NCBI GenBank assembly: GCA_958418185.1
Contig: CATZEP010000079.1
Span: 1 to 6,359 of the forward strand
Length of the DNA stretch: 6,359 bases
Reading direction: 5' to 3'
Origin: an uncultured Collinsella sp.
Lineage (GTDB): Bacteria; Actinomycetota; Coriobacteriia; Coriobacteriales; Coriobacteriaceae
The position numbers were made by a program, and so were the translations under genes. The stretch's first letter is position 1. Every line of letters begins with the position of its first letter. Shown here in pieces: positions 1 through 5,883 of this stretch. The notes under the pieces are model-generated. The model had not been told where the DNA came from and did not search any database. It worked only from the letters and a program-made list of their open reading frames with translations.

Positions 1-525
1 GGCTCCGACGCCGGCATTCAGATGATCGTCGATGCCCTGTGTCAGGTGATGTTTGAGGGCCAGCAGACGACGGTGCTGCTCGAGACCATGGCCGGCAAGG
101 GCACCGAGGTGGGCCGCAGCTTTGAGGAGCTGGCGCTCATCATTGAGGGCGTTGCCGACAAGCGCCCCGAGCTGTCGGCCAAGTTGGGCGTTTGCCTGGA
201 CACCTGCCATGTGAATGACGCCGGCTATGACATCGTCCACGATCTTGACGGTGTGCTTGACGAGTTCGATCGTGTGGTGGGTATCGAACGCCTGCGCGCC
301 GTGCATATCAATGACTCCAAGAATCCCTGCGGCGCCCATAAGGATCGCCACGAGTGTATCGGCAAGGGCTACCTGGGTAGTGAAGAGTTTGGCGGCGGTA
401 TGCAGGTTATGCAGAATATTGTATCGAATGGCCGCTTGCGCGCATTGCCATTCATTTTGGAGACACCGAACGAACTTGCAGGTTATGCGGCTGAAATCAA
501 ATTGTTAAGGTCATTGCAGCAGTGA
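1..525 (+). CDS. nfo: Endonuclease IV (AP endonuclease), 3' part
   Basis: The reading frame is open from base 1, so the N-terminal part lies outside the window; 174 codons and a TGA stop are visible. Endonuclease IV is a zinc-dependent TIM-barrel enzyme that cuts DNA on the 5' side of abasic sites in base-excision repair. Metal-ligand motifs appear in family order: LLETMAGKG (Glu), CLDTCHVNDAGYD (Asp and His), HINDSKN (His), KDRHECIGKG (Asp and His) and FILETP (Glu). By comparison with the E. coli enzyme, the two early histidine ligands should lie just upstream of the window. The visible end is complete, and the last residues (LLRSLQQ) match the usual C-terminal length. No convincing intrinsic terminator follows; the gap to the next promoter is about 60 bases. 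The gene has no evident functional link with the transporter downstream. Confidence 0.95.
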   Translation, partial: GSDAGIQMIVDALCQVMFEGQQTTVLLETMAGKGTEVGRSFEELALIIEGVADKRPELSAKLGVCLDTCHVNDAGYDIVHDLDGVLDEFDRVVGIERLRAVHINDSKNPCGAHKDRHECIGKGYLGSEEFGGGMQVMQNIVSNGRLRALPFILETPNELAGYAAEIKLLRSLQQ

Positions 526-586
526 TGACTGTCATAAAGTGGAGTGCTCCATTCACGTTATGGGTTTGTTTCAATCAGTTTTCTAA

Positions 587-615
587 TTGCGGATTCTTCC
601 AAGCGGGTGCATAAT
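587..615 (+). promoter_or_regulatory. Probable promoter of the amino acid ABC importer operon
   Basis: A -35 box TTGCGG (587-592) and a -10 box CATAAT (610-615) are separated by 17 bases, the ideal spacing for a housekeeping sigma factor. Transcription would begin near 622, giving a leader of about 50 bases before the ATG at 673. The region is AT-richer than the flanking genes. Confidence 0.6.
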
Positions 616-631
616 AACCCTCAGTTTTTGC

Positions 632-655
632 AGACCCCTGAATCACGTGGGGTCT
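632..655 (+). promoter_or_regulatory. Leader hairpin upstream of the binding-protein gene
   Basis: AGACCCC (632-638) and GGGGTCT (649-655) form a perfect 7-bp stem with a 10-base loop. It falls in the predicted leader and ends three bases before the Shine-Dalgarno sequence GGAAGGAG (658-665). Only three T residues follow, so it is not a convincing terminator. It could stabilise the transcript or affect translation initiation; the role is unknown. Confidence 0.4.
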
Positions 656-672
656 TTGGAAGGAGACTGATT

Positions 673-1533
673 ATGAAGCTGAAGAAGCTTGGCGCATTTG
701 CCGCCACGGGTGCTATGGCGCTCGCCCTCGCTCTGACGGGCTGCGGCTCGTCCAACGCCACCTCTGGTTCTGATGCCAGTTCCAGCAGCTCTGACGACGC
801 TAAGGTCGAGAAGGTCGACGGTTCCAAGGAGTACGCGCTCGTCAAGGACGGTACGCTGACCGTCGGCACCTCTGCCGAGTACGCTCCGTTTGAGTACAAG
901 GATGACAACGGCGATTATCAGGGCTTTGACCTTGAGCTCATCAAGGCTATCGGCGACAAGCTGGGCCTGGATGTCGAGTATGTCAACAATGACTTTGACA
1001 CGCTGGTTCCGGGCGTCGCTTCGGGCGCCAAATATGACGTCTCCATCGCGGCTATCACCGACACGCCCGAGCGTGAGAAGGAAGTCACTTTCTCCGATTC
1101 CTACTACATGGACGATCAGGCTATCGTGACCAAGGTCGATAACACCGACATCACGGCCGACAACTTCAGCGAGAAGCTCAACAACGCCGACGCTACCATC
1201 ATCGTCCAGTCTGGCTCGACCGCCGAGGCCTTTGCCCAGGAGAACTTCCCCAAGGCCAAGATCGTCCCCTACAAGGACGCTACCGAGTGCTTCAGCGCCC
1301 TGCAGTCCGATAAGGGCGACGCCGTAGTCACCAACCGCTCCGTTGCCAGCCAGCTGACCGCCGAGCAGTTCAACACCTGCCAGACCATCAAGCAGATCAG
1401 CACCGGCGAGGAGTACGCCATCGCCATCAACCAGGGCAACACCAAGCTCAAGGACGACATCAACCAGGCCATCAAGGACCTGACCGACGACGGTACCGTC
1501 GACGCCCTCATGGCTAAGTACAACATCAAGTAA
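673..1533 (+). CDS. Polar amino acid ABC transporter substrate-binding lipoprotein
   Basis: A 286-residue lipoprotein that captures an amino acid outside the membrane and delivers it to the ABC importer encoded just downstream. The ATG at 673 is chosen because GGAAGGAG lies 7 bases upstream and because it begins a clean lipoprotein signal: MKLKK, a hydrophobic stretch, and the lipobox LTGC with lipidated Cys24. The in-frame extension back to a GTG at 544 has neither. A Ser-rich linker (about residues 26-43) is followed by a family 3 solute-binding domain (about 53-284). This has the signature GFDLELI (84-90), Arg134 in TPER, expected to bind the ligand carboxylate, and Asp216 in GDAVV, expected near the ligand amino group. 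The length is normal for the family. The amino acid transported cannot be told from sequence; glutamine, another polar amino acid or cystine are all possible. Confidence 0.95.
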   Translation: MKLKKLGAFAATGAMALALALTGCGSSNATSGSDASSSSSDDAKVEKVDGSKEYALVKDGTLTVGTSAEYAPFEYKDDNGDYQGFDLELIKAIGDKLGLDVEYVNNDFDTLVPGVASGAKYDVSIAAITDTPEREKEVTFSDSYYMDDQAIVTKVDNTDITADNFSEKLNNADATIIVQSGSTAEAFAQENFPKAKIVPYKDATECFSALQSDKGDAVVTNRSVASQLTAEQFNTCQTIKQISTGEEYAIAINQGNTKLKDDINQAIKDLTDDGTVDALMAKYNIK

Positions 1534-1554
1534 AATAGCTACTTGATTGCGTGT

Positions 1555-1585
1555 AGGCCCTTTCCGTTTTGCGGAGAGGGCCTTT
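1555..1585 (+). terminator. Intercistronic hairpin, partial terminator or mRNA stabiliser
   Basis: Bases 1555-1566 pair with 1572-1583 in a 12-bp stem with one G-U pair and a short T-rich loop, followed by TTT and then a mixed pyrimidine run. It lies 21 bases after the binding-protein stop and about 65 bases before the permease start. The stem is strong but the T tract is poor. Read-through to the permease and ATPase is therefore likely, with extra protection or output for the binding-protein part of the message. No separate good promoter is visible between hairpin and permease. Confidence 0.65.
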
Positions 1586-1640
1586 GCGCTTCTCTTGACG
1601 GAGAGTGCTTCCGTCTCGTTTTGCCGGCAACTTCTACGAT

Positions 1641-1653
1641 AGGAGCCACCTTG
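1641..1653 (+). promoter_or_regulatory. Ribosome binding site and TTG start of the permease
   Basis: AGGAG (1641-1645) lies 5 bases before a TTG at 1651 that is in frame with the permease. This is the only well-placed Shine-Dalgarno in the region. The upstream ATG at 1543 would translate straight through the intercistronic hairpin, and the later ATG at 1726 would cut into the signal sequence. TTG is therefore preferred. Confidence 0.65.
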
Positions 1654-3012
1654 TCTCGATTGAACGAAGGGGCTGCGGAGCAGCGTTTTCCACTGCCCGC
1701 CTTGCTCCAAAAGCTAGCCTGCGCCATGGCCGTGGCGCTCGCGCTGGTGTGCGTGGGGGCATATGCGCCCACGACCGCCCAGGCGCTTGAGACCGCAAAG
1801 ATTACCGCCCGACCCAACACCGGTTCGGGCAGCGCTGTGGTCGGCGGCACCGAGACGCGCATTACCTGGGAGGTCCAGGCCGATGCCGACGAGGAACTGA
1901 GTGGTCTTTCGCTGACGTTTGCCGATGGCACGACCTTTGGTGCGGACGACACACGTCTGACGATGCTCTCGGGCGATGACCTTATGGACCGTACGCCCAT
2001 GAAGCCTACGTGCAAGGTCGACGGCCAGACGCTCAAGATCGATTTTGGCGAGACGGCGCCCGCTGGCGGCTATTTCCGTGTCGAGGTCTACGGCGTGACC
2101 TTCCCCGTCGAGGGCGGCGACGAGGCCTTTAGCGGAACCTATACGCTCGCCGACGGTTCGACCAAGAAGATTTCCAAGATTCCTTCCGTCGAGATTAAGG
2201 GCGTGACGGCGTTCGATAACTTCCTGGCCGACCTTAAGGAACAGCCGTGGGTCGAGGCATGGAATTCCAACATGTTCCTTCGCCTGTTCCTGAACCCGGT
2301 CATTTTGGTCCAGAGCCTGCCGATCGTCTTCAAGGGCTTCCTTATGTCGCTCTCGATCGTGCTCGTGGCGTTTCCGCTGGCGATCCCCTTTGGCTTTGCC
2401 CTGTCGCTTATGCGCATATCCAAATCGCGCATTCTGCGTTGCCTTGCCGGCATCTACGTGAATGTCATCCGCGGTACGCCGGCGTTCCTGCAGATCTATA
2501 TTGCATTCTTTGGCCTGCCGCTTGCCGGCGTCAAGGTGGACGACTATGTCTTGGGCGTTATCGTCATGGCCATGAACTCGTCCGCCTACCTGTGCGAGAT
2601 CTTCCGCGCCGGTATTCAGTCGATCCCCAAGGGCCAAAACGAGGCTGCTCGCTCGCTGGGCATGAATGCCTTCCAGACGCTGCTCTACGTTATGATTCCG
2701 CAGACGTTCCGCAATGTCCTGCCTACGCTGACCAGCGAGTTTATCCTGCTTTACAAGGATACGTCGCTGCTTGCCGCTGTGGGCGTGGTCGAGATCGTCA
2801 TGAACGCCCGCACCATCGTGGCAACGACGGGCTCCATTACGCCGTATGTGGTTGCCGCCCTGTTCTATCTGGTCATTACCCTGCCGCTTGCGCGCTTGGT
2901 GAGCGGTCTTGAGGCGAGGCTGCTGGGTACGGCCGAAACCAAAAAGAAGCGTCCCACCAAGAGCGCCGGACAGGTTGTCGCGACGCCCGCCGACCATATC
3001 GCTGGTCTGTAA
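1651..3012 (+). CDS. Amino acid ABC transporter permease with extra N-terminal exported domain
   Basis: Membrane subunit of the importer, 453 residues from the TTG start, about twice the usual 220-250 of HisM/GlnP-type permeases. The N-terminus has a Lys-containing, Leu/Ala-rich hydrophobic stretch (about 20-38) ending in a possible signal-peptidase site after TTAQA (residue 45). Residues 46-185 form a hydrophilic, beta-rich segment with alternating polar and hydrophobic residues, with none of the solute-binding signatures of family 3. An amphipathic linker leads to the permease domain (about 220-427). This has the conserved IRGTPAFLQIY (273-283) and the EAA loop that docks the ATPase (about 319-350, FRAGIQSIPKGQNEAARSLG onward), followed by LLYKDTSLLAAVGV. 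A basic tail with KKKRPTK ends the protein. The gene stops within the Shine-Dalgarno of the ATPase gene. The permease assignment is firm; the role of the N-terminal domain is unknown. Confidence 0.9.
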   Translation: MSRLNEGAAEQRFPLPALLQKLACAMAVALALVCVGAYAPTTAQALETAKITARPNTGSGSAVVGGTETRITWEVQADADEELSGLSLTFADGTTFGADDTRLTMLSGDDLMDRTPMKPTCKVDGQTLKIDFGETAPAGGYFRVEVYGVTFPVEGGDEAFSGTYTLADGSTKKISKIPSVEIKGVTAFDNFLADLKEQPWVEAWNSNMFLRLFLNPVILVQSLPIVFKGFLMSLSIVLVAFPLAIPFGFALSLMRISKSRILRCLAGIYVNVIRGTPAFLQIYIAFFGLPLAGVKVDDYVLGVIVMAMNSSAYLCEIFRAGIQSIPKGQNEAARSLGMNAFQTLLYVMIPQTFRNVLPTLTSEFILLYKDTSLLAAVGVVEIVMNARTIVATTGSITPYVVAALFYLVITLPLARLVSGLEARLLGTAETKKKRPTKSAGQVVATPADHIAGL

Positions 3013-3024
3013 GGAGGTTCTATT

Positions 3025-3777
<753 letters not shown>

Positions 3778-3802
3778 CCGCTTTATATGACTGACATAGC
3801 AG

Positions 3803-3838
3803 AAAACGGGAGCTGGATGTGATCCGGCTCCCGTTTTT
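3803..3838. terminator. Strong bidirectional intrinsic terminator
   Basis: AAAACGGGAGC (3803-3813) pairs with GCTCCCGTTTT (3827-3837). The stem continues inward with TGGA/TCCG (one G-U), about 15 bp in all, with a 5-base loop. On the + strand it is followed by a run of five T, ending the importer operon 25 bases after the ATPase stop. On the - strand the same hairpin ends in TTTT, about 57 bases after the flavodoxin stop. One element can therefore terminate both convergent operons. Confidence 0.9.
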
Positions 3839-3894
3839 GTTGGGACGCGAATGTGTTTTGGCGCAGAGCGCGTTATGGGCGGAGCTCATTGCCG

Positions 3895-4314
3895 CTAGGC
3901 GAGCTCGGCTCCAAGGGCGCGGCAGGCCGCCTCGCCCTCATCGTCGGGGGCGTCGTAACAGATGACGGAGTCGACCACGTTGACGCCTGCCTCGTCGGCG
4001 TCCGCCTTCCAATTGTCCATCCATTCGCCTTCGGCCCACGAATAAGAGCCAAAGAGGACGACCTTCTTGTCGCCGAGGGTCTCCTTGACTTCGTCCCACA
4101 TCGGTTGGAACTCATCGTATTCAAGCTCCTCGGAGCCCATGGCGGGGCAACCGAAGGCGAAGGCATCATAGTCGGCGGCCTTGTCGGCAGAGAAGTCGGC
4201 GCAGGGGATGACTTCGGCCTCGGCGCCCGCGGACGTGGTGCCTTCGGCGACAAAGTTTGCCATGGCCTCGGTGTTGCCCGTGCCGCTCCAATAGACGACG
4301 GCGATCTTGCTCAT
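3895..4314 (-). CDS. Short-chain flavodoxin
   Basis: FMN-containing electron carrier of 139 residues, the size of clostridial short-chain flavodoxins. Flavodoxins replace ferredoxin in low-potential electron transfer, classically when iron is scarce. The N-terminus gives beta-strand MSKIAVVYW followed by the FMN phosphate loop SGTGNTEAMA (10-19). The second FMN loop lies around GCPAMGSEELEYDEF (55-69). The third is GSYSWAEGEWMDNW (89-102), whose aromatic residue should stack on the flavin. The ATG is chosen because AAAGGA (4326-4321 on the - strand) lies 6 bases upstream and because the fold begins there; the longer in-frame extension overlaps DUF3793 and has no flavodoxin character. It starts 46 bases after the DUF3793 stop with no terminator between, so co-transcription is likely. 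Confidence 0.95.
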   Translation of the reverse strand: MSKIAVVYWSGTGNTEAMANFVAEGTTSAGAEAEVIPCADFSADKAADYDAFAFGCPAMGSEELEYDEFQPMWDEVKETLGDKKVVLFGSYSWAEGEWMDNWKADADEAGVNVVDSVICYDAPDDEGEAACRALGAELA

Positions 4315-4360
4315 GTTGAGTCCTTTCGGTTGTGCGGTGTGCGGCCGCGGTTTGTACGTT

Positions 4361-5065
4361 CTATCGGGTCGCCTGGGCAAGTTGCGCCAAGCTGCAGCCC
4401 TGCTGATAGATAAAGGTGAGGTGTTGGGTGCAGGCACGGTACGCATCAAACGTCGCAAGCGCCTGCTCGACATTCGTATAGACCTTCCAGGCTCCAAAGA
4501 TCTTGTAGTTCTCGCCACGCTGGGCGATGAACTCGTATACGTCGTCGTAGGGGTACCCCAGGAAGTAGCCAATTTCGTGTGGAAACTCGCAGGTGCAGCC
4601 GTTGTCGCAGTGTGCTTGATGGTCCAATGCGCATCGGGTTTGGCCGCATGCGCATTCCGCGGCGTTATTGCTTGCGAGCGTGATGCGCGATGCCAGGTGC
4701 ACAAGACATGCCGAGAGGTTGCCGGTGTCGTAGCCCTCCTTGGCGAGTGCCGTTTTGGCGCGCGGGTCAACAAGGTAAGTGGCGAGGCTATTGGGCCGAT
4801 ATGCGTATACGAGCGCCCCGCAGGGGCGCCAGACCAAAACGCTCAGATGGATGCCGAACGGATTAAGCTCGCGGTTGCACCGGGCGATAACGTTGAGCAG
4901 GCGTGCTCGGCGATCCTCGATCGCCGCAGTTACGCTTGAGCCGTCTTGATCGACATAGACTCCTGGATAGGTAAAGAGCGATGCCGGTTTGATGCCCGCG
5001 AGCGTGGGGGAGCAGTTGCGCACGACTGCCGCCTGAAACGTTGGGATGTCTATGGTTCGAGTCAC
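4361..5065 (-). CDS. DUF3793 family protein with a cysteine-rich segment
   Basis: A 234-residue protein of unknown function. It is recognised by the C-terminal block FPHEIGYFLGYPYDDVYEFI (161-180) followed by YKIFGAWKVY (187-196), characteristic of DUF3793. No signal peptide or membrane segment is seen, so it is probably cytoplasmic. The start is GTG (reading V/M-TRTIDIPTF) with TAAGGAG (5076-5070 on the - strand) 4 bases upstream. Residues 138-159 hold six cysteines (138, 140, 145, 153, 157, 159) and two histidines, spaced CxC-x4-C-x7-C-x3-CxC, directly before the conserved block; this looks able to bind metal. Six further cysteines are scattered elsewhere. It is the first gene of a probable operon with flavodoxin. 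From memory, DUF3793 genes are often near flavodoxin or iron-uptake genes in anaerobes, which points to a role in iron or redox physiology. Confidence 0.85.
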   Translation of the reverse strand: MTRTIDIPTFQAAVVRNCSPTLAGIKPASLFTYPGVYVDQDGSSVTAAIEDRRARLLNVIARCNRELNPFGIHLSVLVWRPCGALVYAYRPNSLATYLVDPRAKTALAKEGYDTGNLSACLVHLASRITLASNNAAECACGQTRCALDHQAHCDNGCTCEFPHEIGYFLGYPYDDVYEFIAQRGENYKIFGAWKVYTNVEQALATFDAYRACTQHLTFIYQQGCSLAQLAQATR

Positions 5066-5088
5066 GACGCTCCTTACGGATCTAAACT

Positions 5089-5127
5089 GTTAGCCTAGGA
5101 AAACTTATACACGAAAGTAAGCCTTGG
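5089..5127. promoter_or_regulatory. Two GTWAGCCTWGG repeats, candidate DtxR/IdeR-type iron boxes
   Basis: GTTAGCCTAGG (5089-5099) and GTAAGCCTTGG (5117-5127) agree at 9 of 11 positions and start 28 bases apart. Their first nine bases match GTWAGSCTW, the centre of the DtxR/IdeR consensus (TWAGGTWAGSCTWACCTWA). The outer parts match poorly: I count 12 and 13 of 19 positions. One copy covers the transcription start beside the -10 box, the other overlaps the -35 box of the - strand promoter, a sensible layout for repression by an iron-loaded regulator. Binding is inferred only. Confidence 0.4.
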
Positions 5128-5131
5128 TCAA
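5104..5131 (-). promoter_or_regulatory. Promoter of the DUF3793-flavodoxin operon
   Basis: Read on the - strand, TTGACC (5131-5126) and TATAAG (5109-5104) are separated by 16 bases. Both match the housekeeping consensus well. Transcription would begin near 5097, leaving a leader of about 32 bases before the GTG at 5065. Confidence 0.75.
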
Positions 5132-5157
5132 CTAAAAAGTTTGAAGAGGGAAACTAA

Positions 5158-5189
5158 TTGACCGAACGGACATGATTTTGGGTTAAGAT
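5158..5189 (+). promoter_or_regulatory. Promoter of the HMA-domain gene, long spacer
   Basis: TTGACC (5158-5163) and TAAGAT (5184-5189) are the best -35 and -10 candidates, but the spacer is 20 bases, longer than the usual 17. This predicts a weak or activator-dependent promoter. Transcription would start near 5196, inside the C/G-tract dyad described separately. Confidence 0.5.
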
Positions 5190-5192
5190 GGG

Positions 5193-5211
5193 GACACCCC
5201 ATGGGGGTATC
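5193..5211 (+). promoter_or_regulatory. Candidate CsoR-family operator
   Basis: GACACCCCATGGGGGTATC is a dyad centred on T5202. GA-c-ACCCC pairs with GGGGT-a-TC, with one mismatch per half and a 3-base centre. CsoR-family copper and persulfide sensors recognise C-tract/G-tract dyads of the ACCCC-n-GGGGT kind. It lies 4 bases after the -10 box and covers the predicted transcription start of a metal-binding HMA protein gene, where a repressor would be expected. No csoR gene is in the window. Confidence 0.5.
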
Positions 5212-5239
5212 TAGATAGGGCTACTTGAAAGGGGAGCGC

Positions 5240-5623
5240 ATGAGTGACTTACTCAACCCTGCGAATCTCATCGTGCTGGCCGTCATTGCCGTCGGCATGT
5301 TTTTTGGGCTGCGTCGCATTGCCGCTTCGACACACGGAAAGAGTTGCTGCAGTGATGGCGCGAGCGGCAAGAAAGCCAAGAAGGTTGTGGTGGCAGACAC
5401 CGACGAGTCCCACTACCCCTATCGTGAGGAGCTGCTTATCGGCGGCATGAGCTGCGACGGATGCGCTCGGAATGTGACGAATGCCCTCAATGCGCTTGAT
5501 GGCGTGTGGGCTACGGTGACGTATGCGGACCGCACGGCGCGCGTACGCTCGAAGCGCCCGGTTGATCGCGACACACTCGAGACGGCGGTGAGGGGCGCGG
5601 GCTATTACGTTATGAAAATGTAG
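5240..5623 (+). CDS. Membrane-anchored heavy-metal-associated (HMA) domain protein
   Basis: A 127-residue protein with one N-terminal membrane helix (about residues 10-24, LIVLAVIAVGMFFGL) followed by Arg-Arg, which predicts a cytoplasmic C-terminus. A short linker carries a vicinal cysteine pair (Cys36-Cys37 in GKSCCSDG) and a basic patch. Residues 60-127 form an HMA domain of the CopZ/Atx1 type, with the metal loop GGMSCDGC (Cys72 and Cys75), a helix, and the closing AVRGAGYYV. Such domains carry Cu(I) or similar soft metals and pass them to P-type ATPases or other partners. The ATG at 5240 is preferred over an in-frame TTG at 5225, because the AAAGGGGAG Shine-Dalgarno (5228-5236) lies between them. 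The gene stands alone and divergent from DUF3793; a CsoR-like operator in front of it supports copper. The Cys-Cys segment also recalls FeoB-associated Cys-rich proteins, so an iron link is not excluded. Confidence 0.88.
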   Translation: MSDLLNPANLIVLAVIAVGMFFGLRRIAASTHGKSCCSDGASGKKAKKVVVADTDESHYPYREELLIGGMSCDGCARNVTNALNALDGVWATVTYADRTARVRSKRPVDRDTLETAVRGAGYYVMKM

Positions 5624-5856
5624 GCGTTGCCCTCTCCGGTGGATACCGGACTCCTGCTCATTGTGACTATCGGCATCCAAAAATTTGCGCAAAAAATAAC
5701 CTTTAGATGCGGCAAAAGTGGAGTTTGGTGACGGTTCGCGCGGAATTCGTTGCCAATTGAGCATCTATGAACCCGTCCAAAAAATTACAGGTGTATATTT
5801 ATACGCTGATTATTGTTGTGCTCAGATTGCAATTAACCGTGGACAAAAATGAAGAA

Positions 5857-5865
5857 TGCTAAAAC
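5857..5865 (+). promoter_or_regulatory. Possible extended -10 promoter of the secreted-protein gene
   Basis: TGcTAAAAC is an extended -10 element; a recognisable -35 box at the right distance is not seen. Transcription would start near 5872, 25 bases before the ATG. Other AT-rich boxes farther upstream (for example 5793-5804) cannot be excluded. Confidence 0.3.
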
Positions 5866-5883
5866 TGGGCTTTAGGACAGGGG

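Noticed and set aside
538..553. Small stem (TGGA/TCCA core) after endonuclease IV as a terminator
   Set aside because: The stem is short, includes a G-U pair, and has no T run; it does not qualify as an intrinsic terminator.
544..672. Upstream in-frame extension of the binding-protein gene from a GTG at 544
   Set aside because: It would include the predicted promoter and leader hairpin, and would put 43 residues ahead of a complete lipoprotein signal peptide. The ATG at 673 has a near-ideal ribosome site.
1543..1650. ATG at 1543 as permease start
   Set aside because: It has no ribosome binding site, its coding would cross the 12-bp hairpin at 1555-1583, and the added residues do not look like a signal peptide. 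TTG at 1651 fits better.
643..1710. 355-codon open frame on the - strand opposite the binding-protein gene
   Set aside because: It is antisense to a gene with clear lipoprotein and solute-binding motifs. The composition (Leu/Val/Gly/Asp repeats) is that of a mirror frame in GC-biased codons, and no domain or ribosome site supports it.
3853..4413. 186-codon + strand frame opposite flavodoxin
   Set aside because: It is antisense to a textbook flavodoxin with intact FMN loops and overlaps the terminator side without any own signals.
4307..4939. 210-codon + strand frame opposite DUF3793
   Set aside because: The - strand frame carries the DUF3793 signature blocks and a promoter and ribosome site; the + frame has none.
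5161..5183. MerR/CueR-type dyad between the -35 and -10 boxes of the HMA promoter
   Set aside because: The 20-base spacer and ACCnAA...TTnGGT ends recall such promoters, but only 5 positions per half agree. The CsoR-like dyad next to it is much stronger; kept only as a remote alternative.
5208..5217. TATCTAGATA palindrome in the HMA leader
   Set aside because: It is a perfect 10-bp palindrome, but short, AT-rich and partly overlapping the CsoR-like dyad. I have no basis to call it a separate site.
5635..5650. TCCGGT/ACCGGA hairpin as terminator of the HMA gene
   Set aside because: The stem is only 6 bp and is followed by CTCCTGC instead of a T tract, so termination there is not supported.
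5249..5764. 171-codon - strand frame opposite the HMA gene
   Set aside because: It is antisense to a gene with an intact GMSCDGC metal loop and a good ribosome site; no support for the opposite frame.
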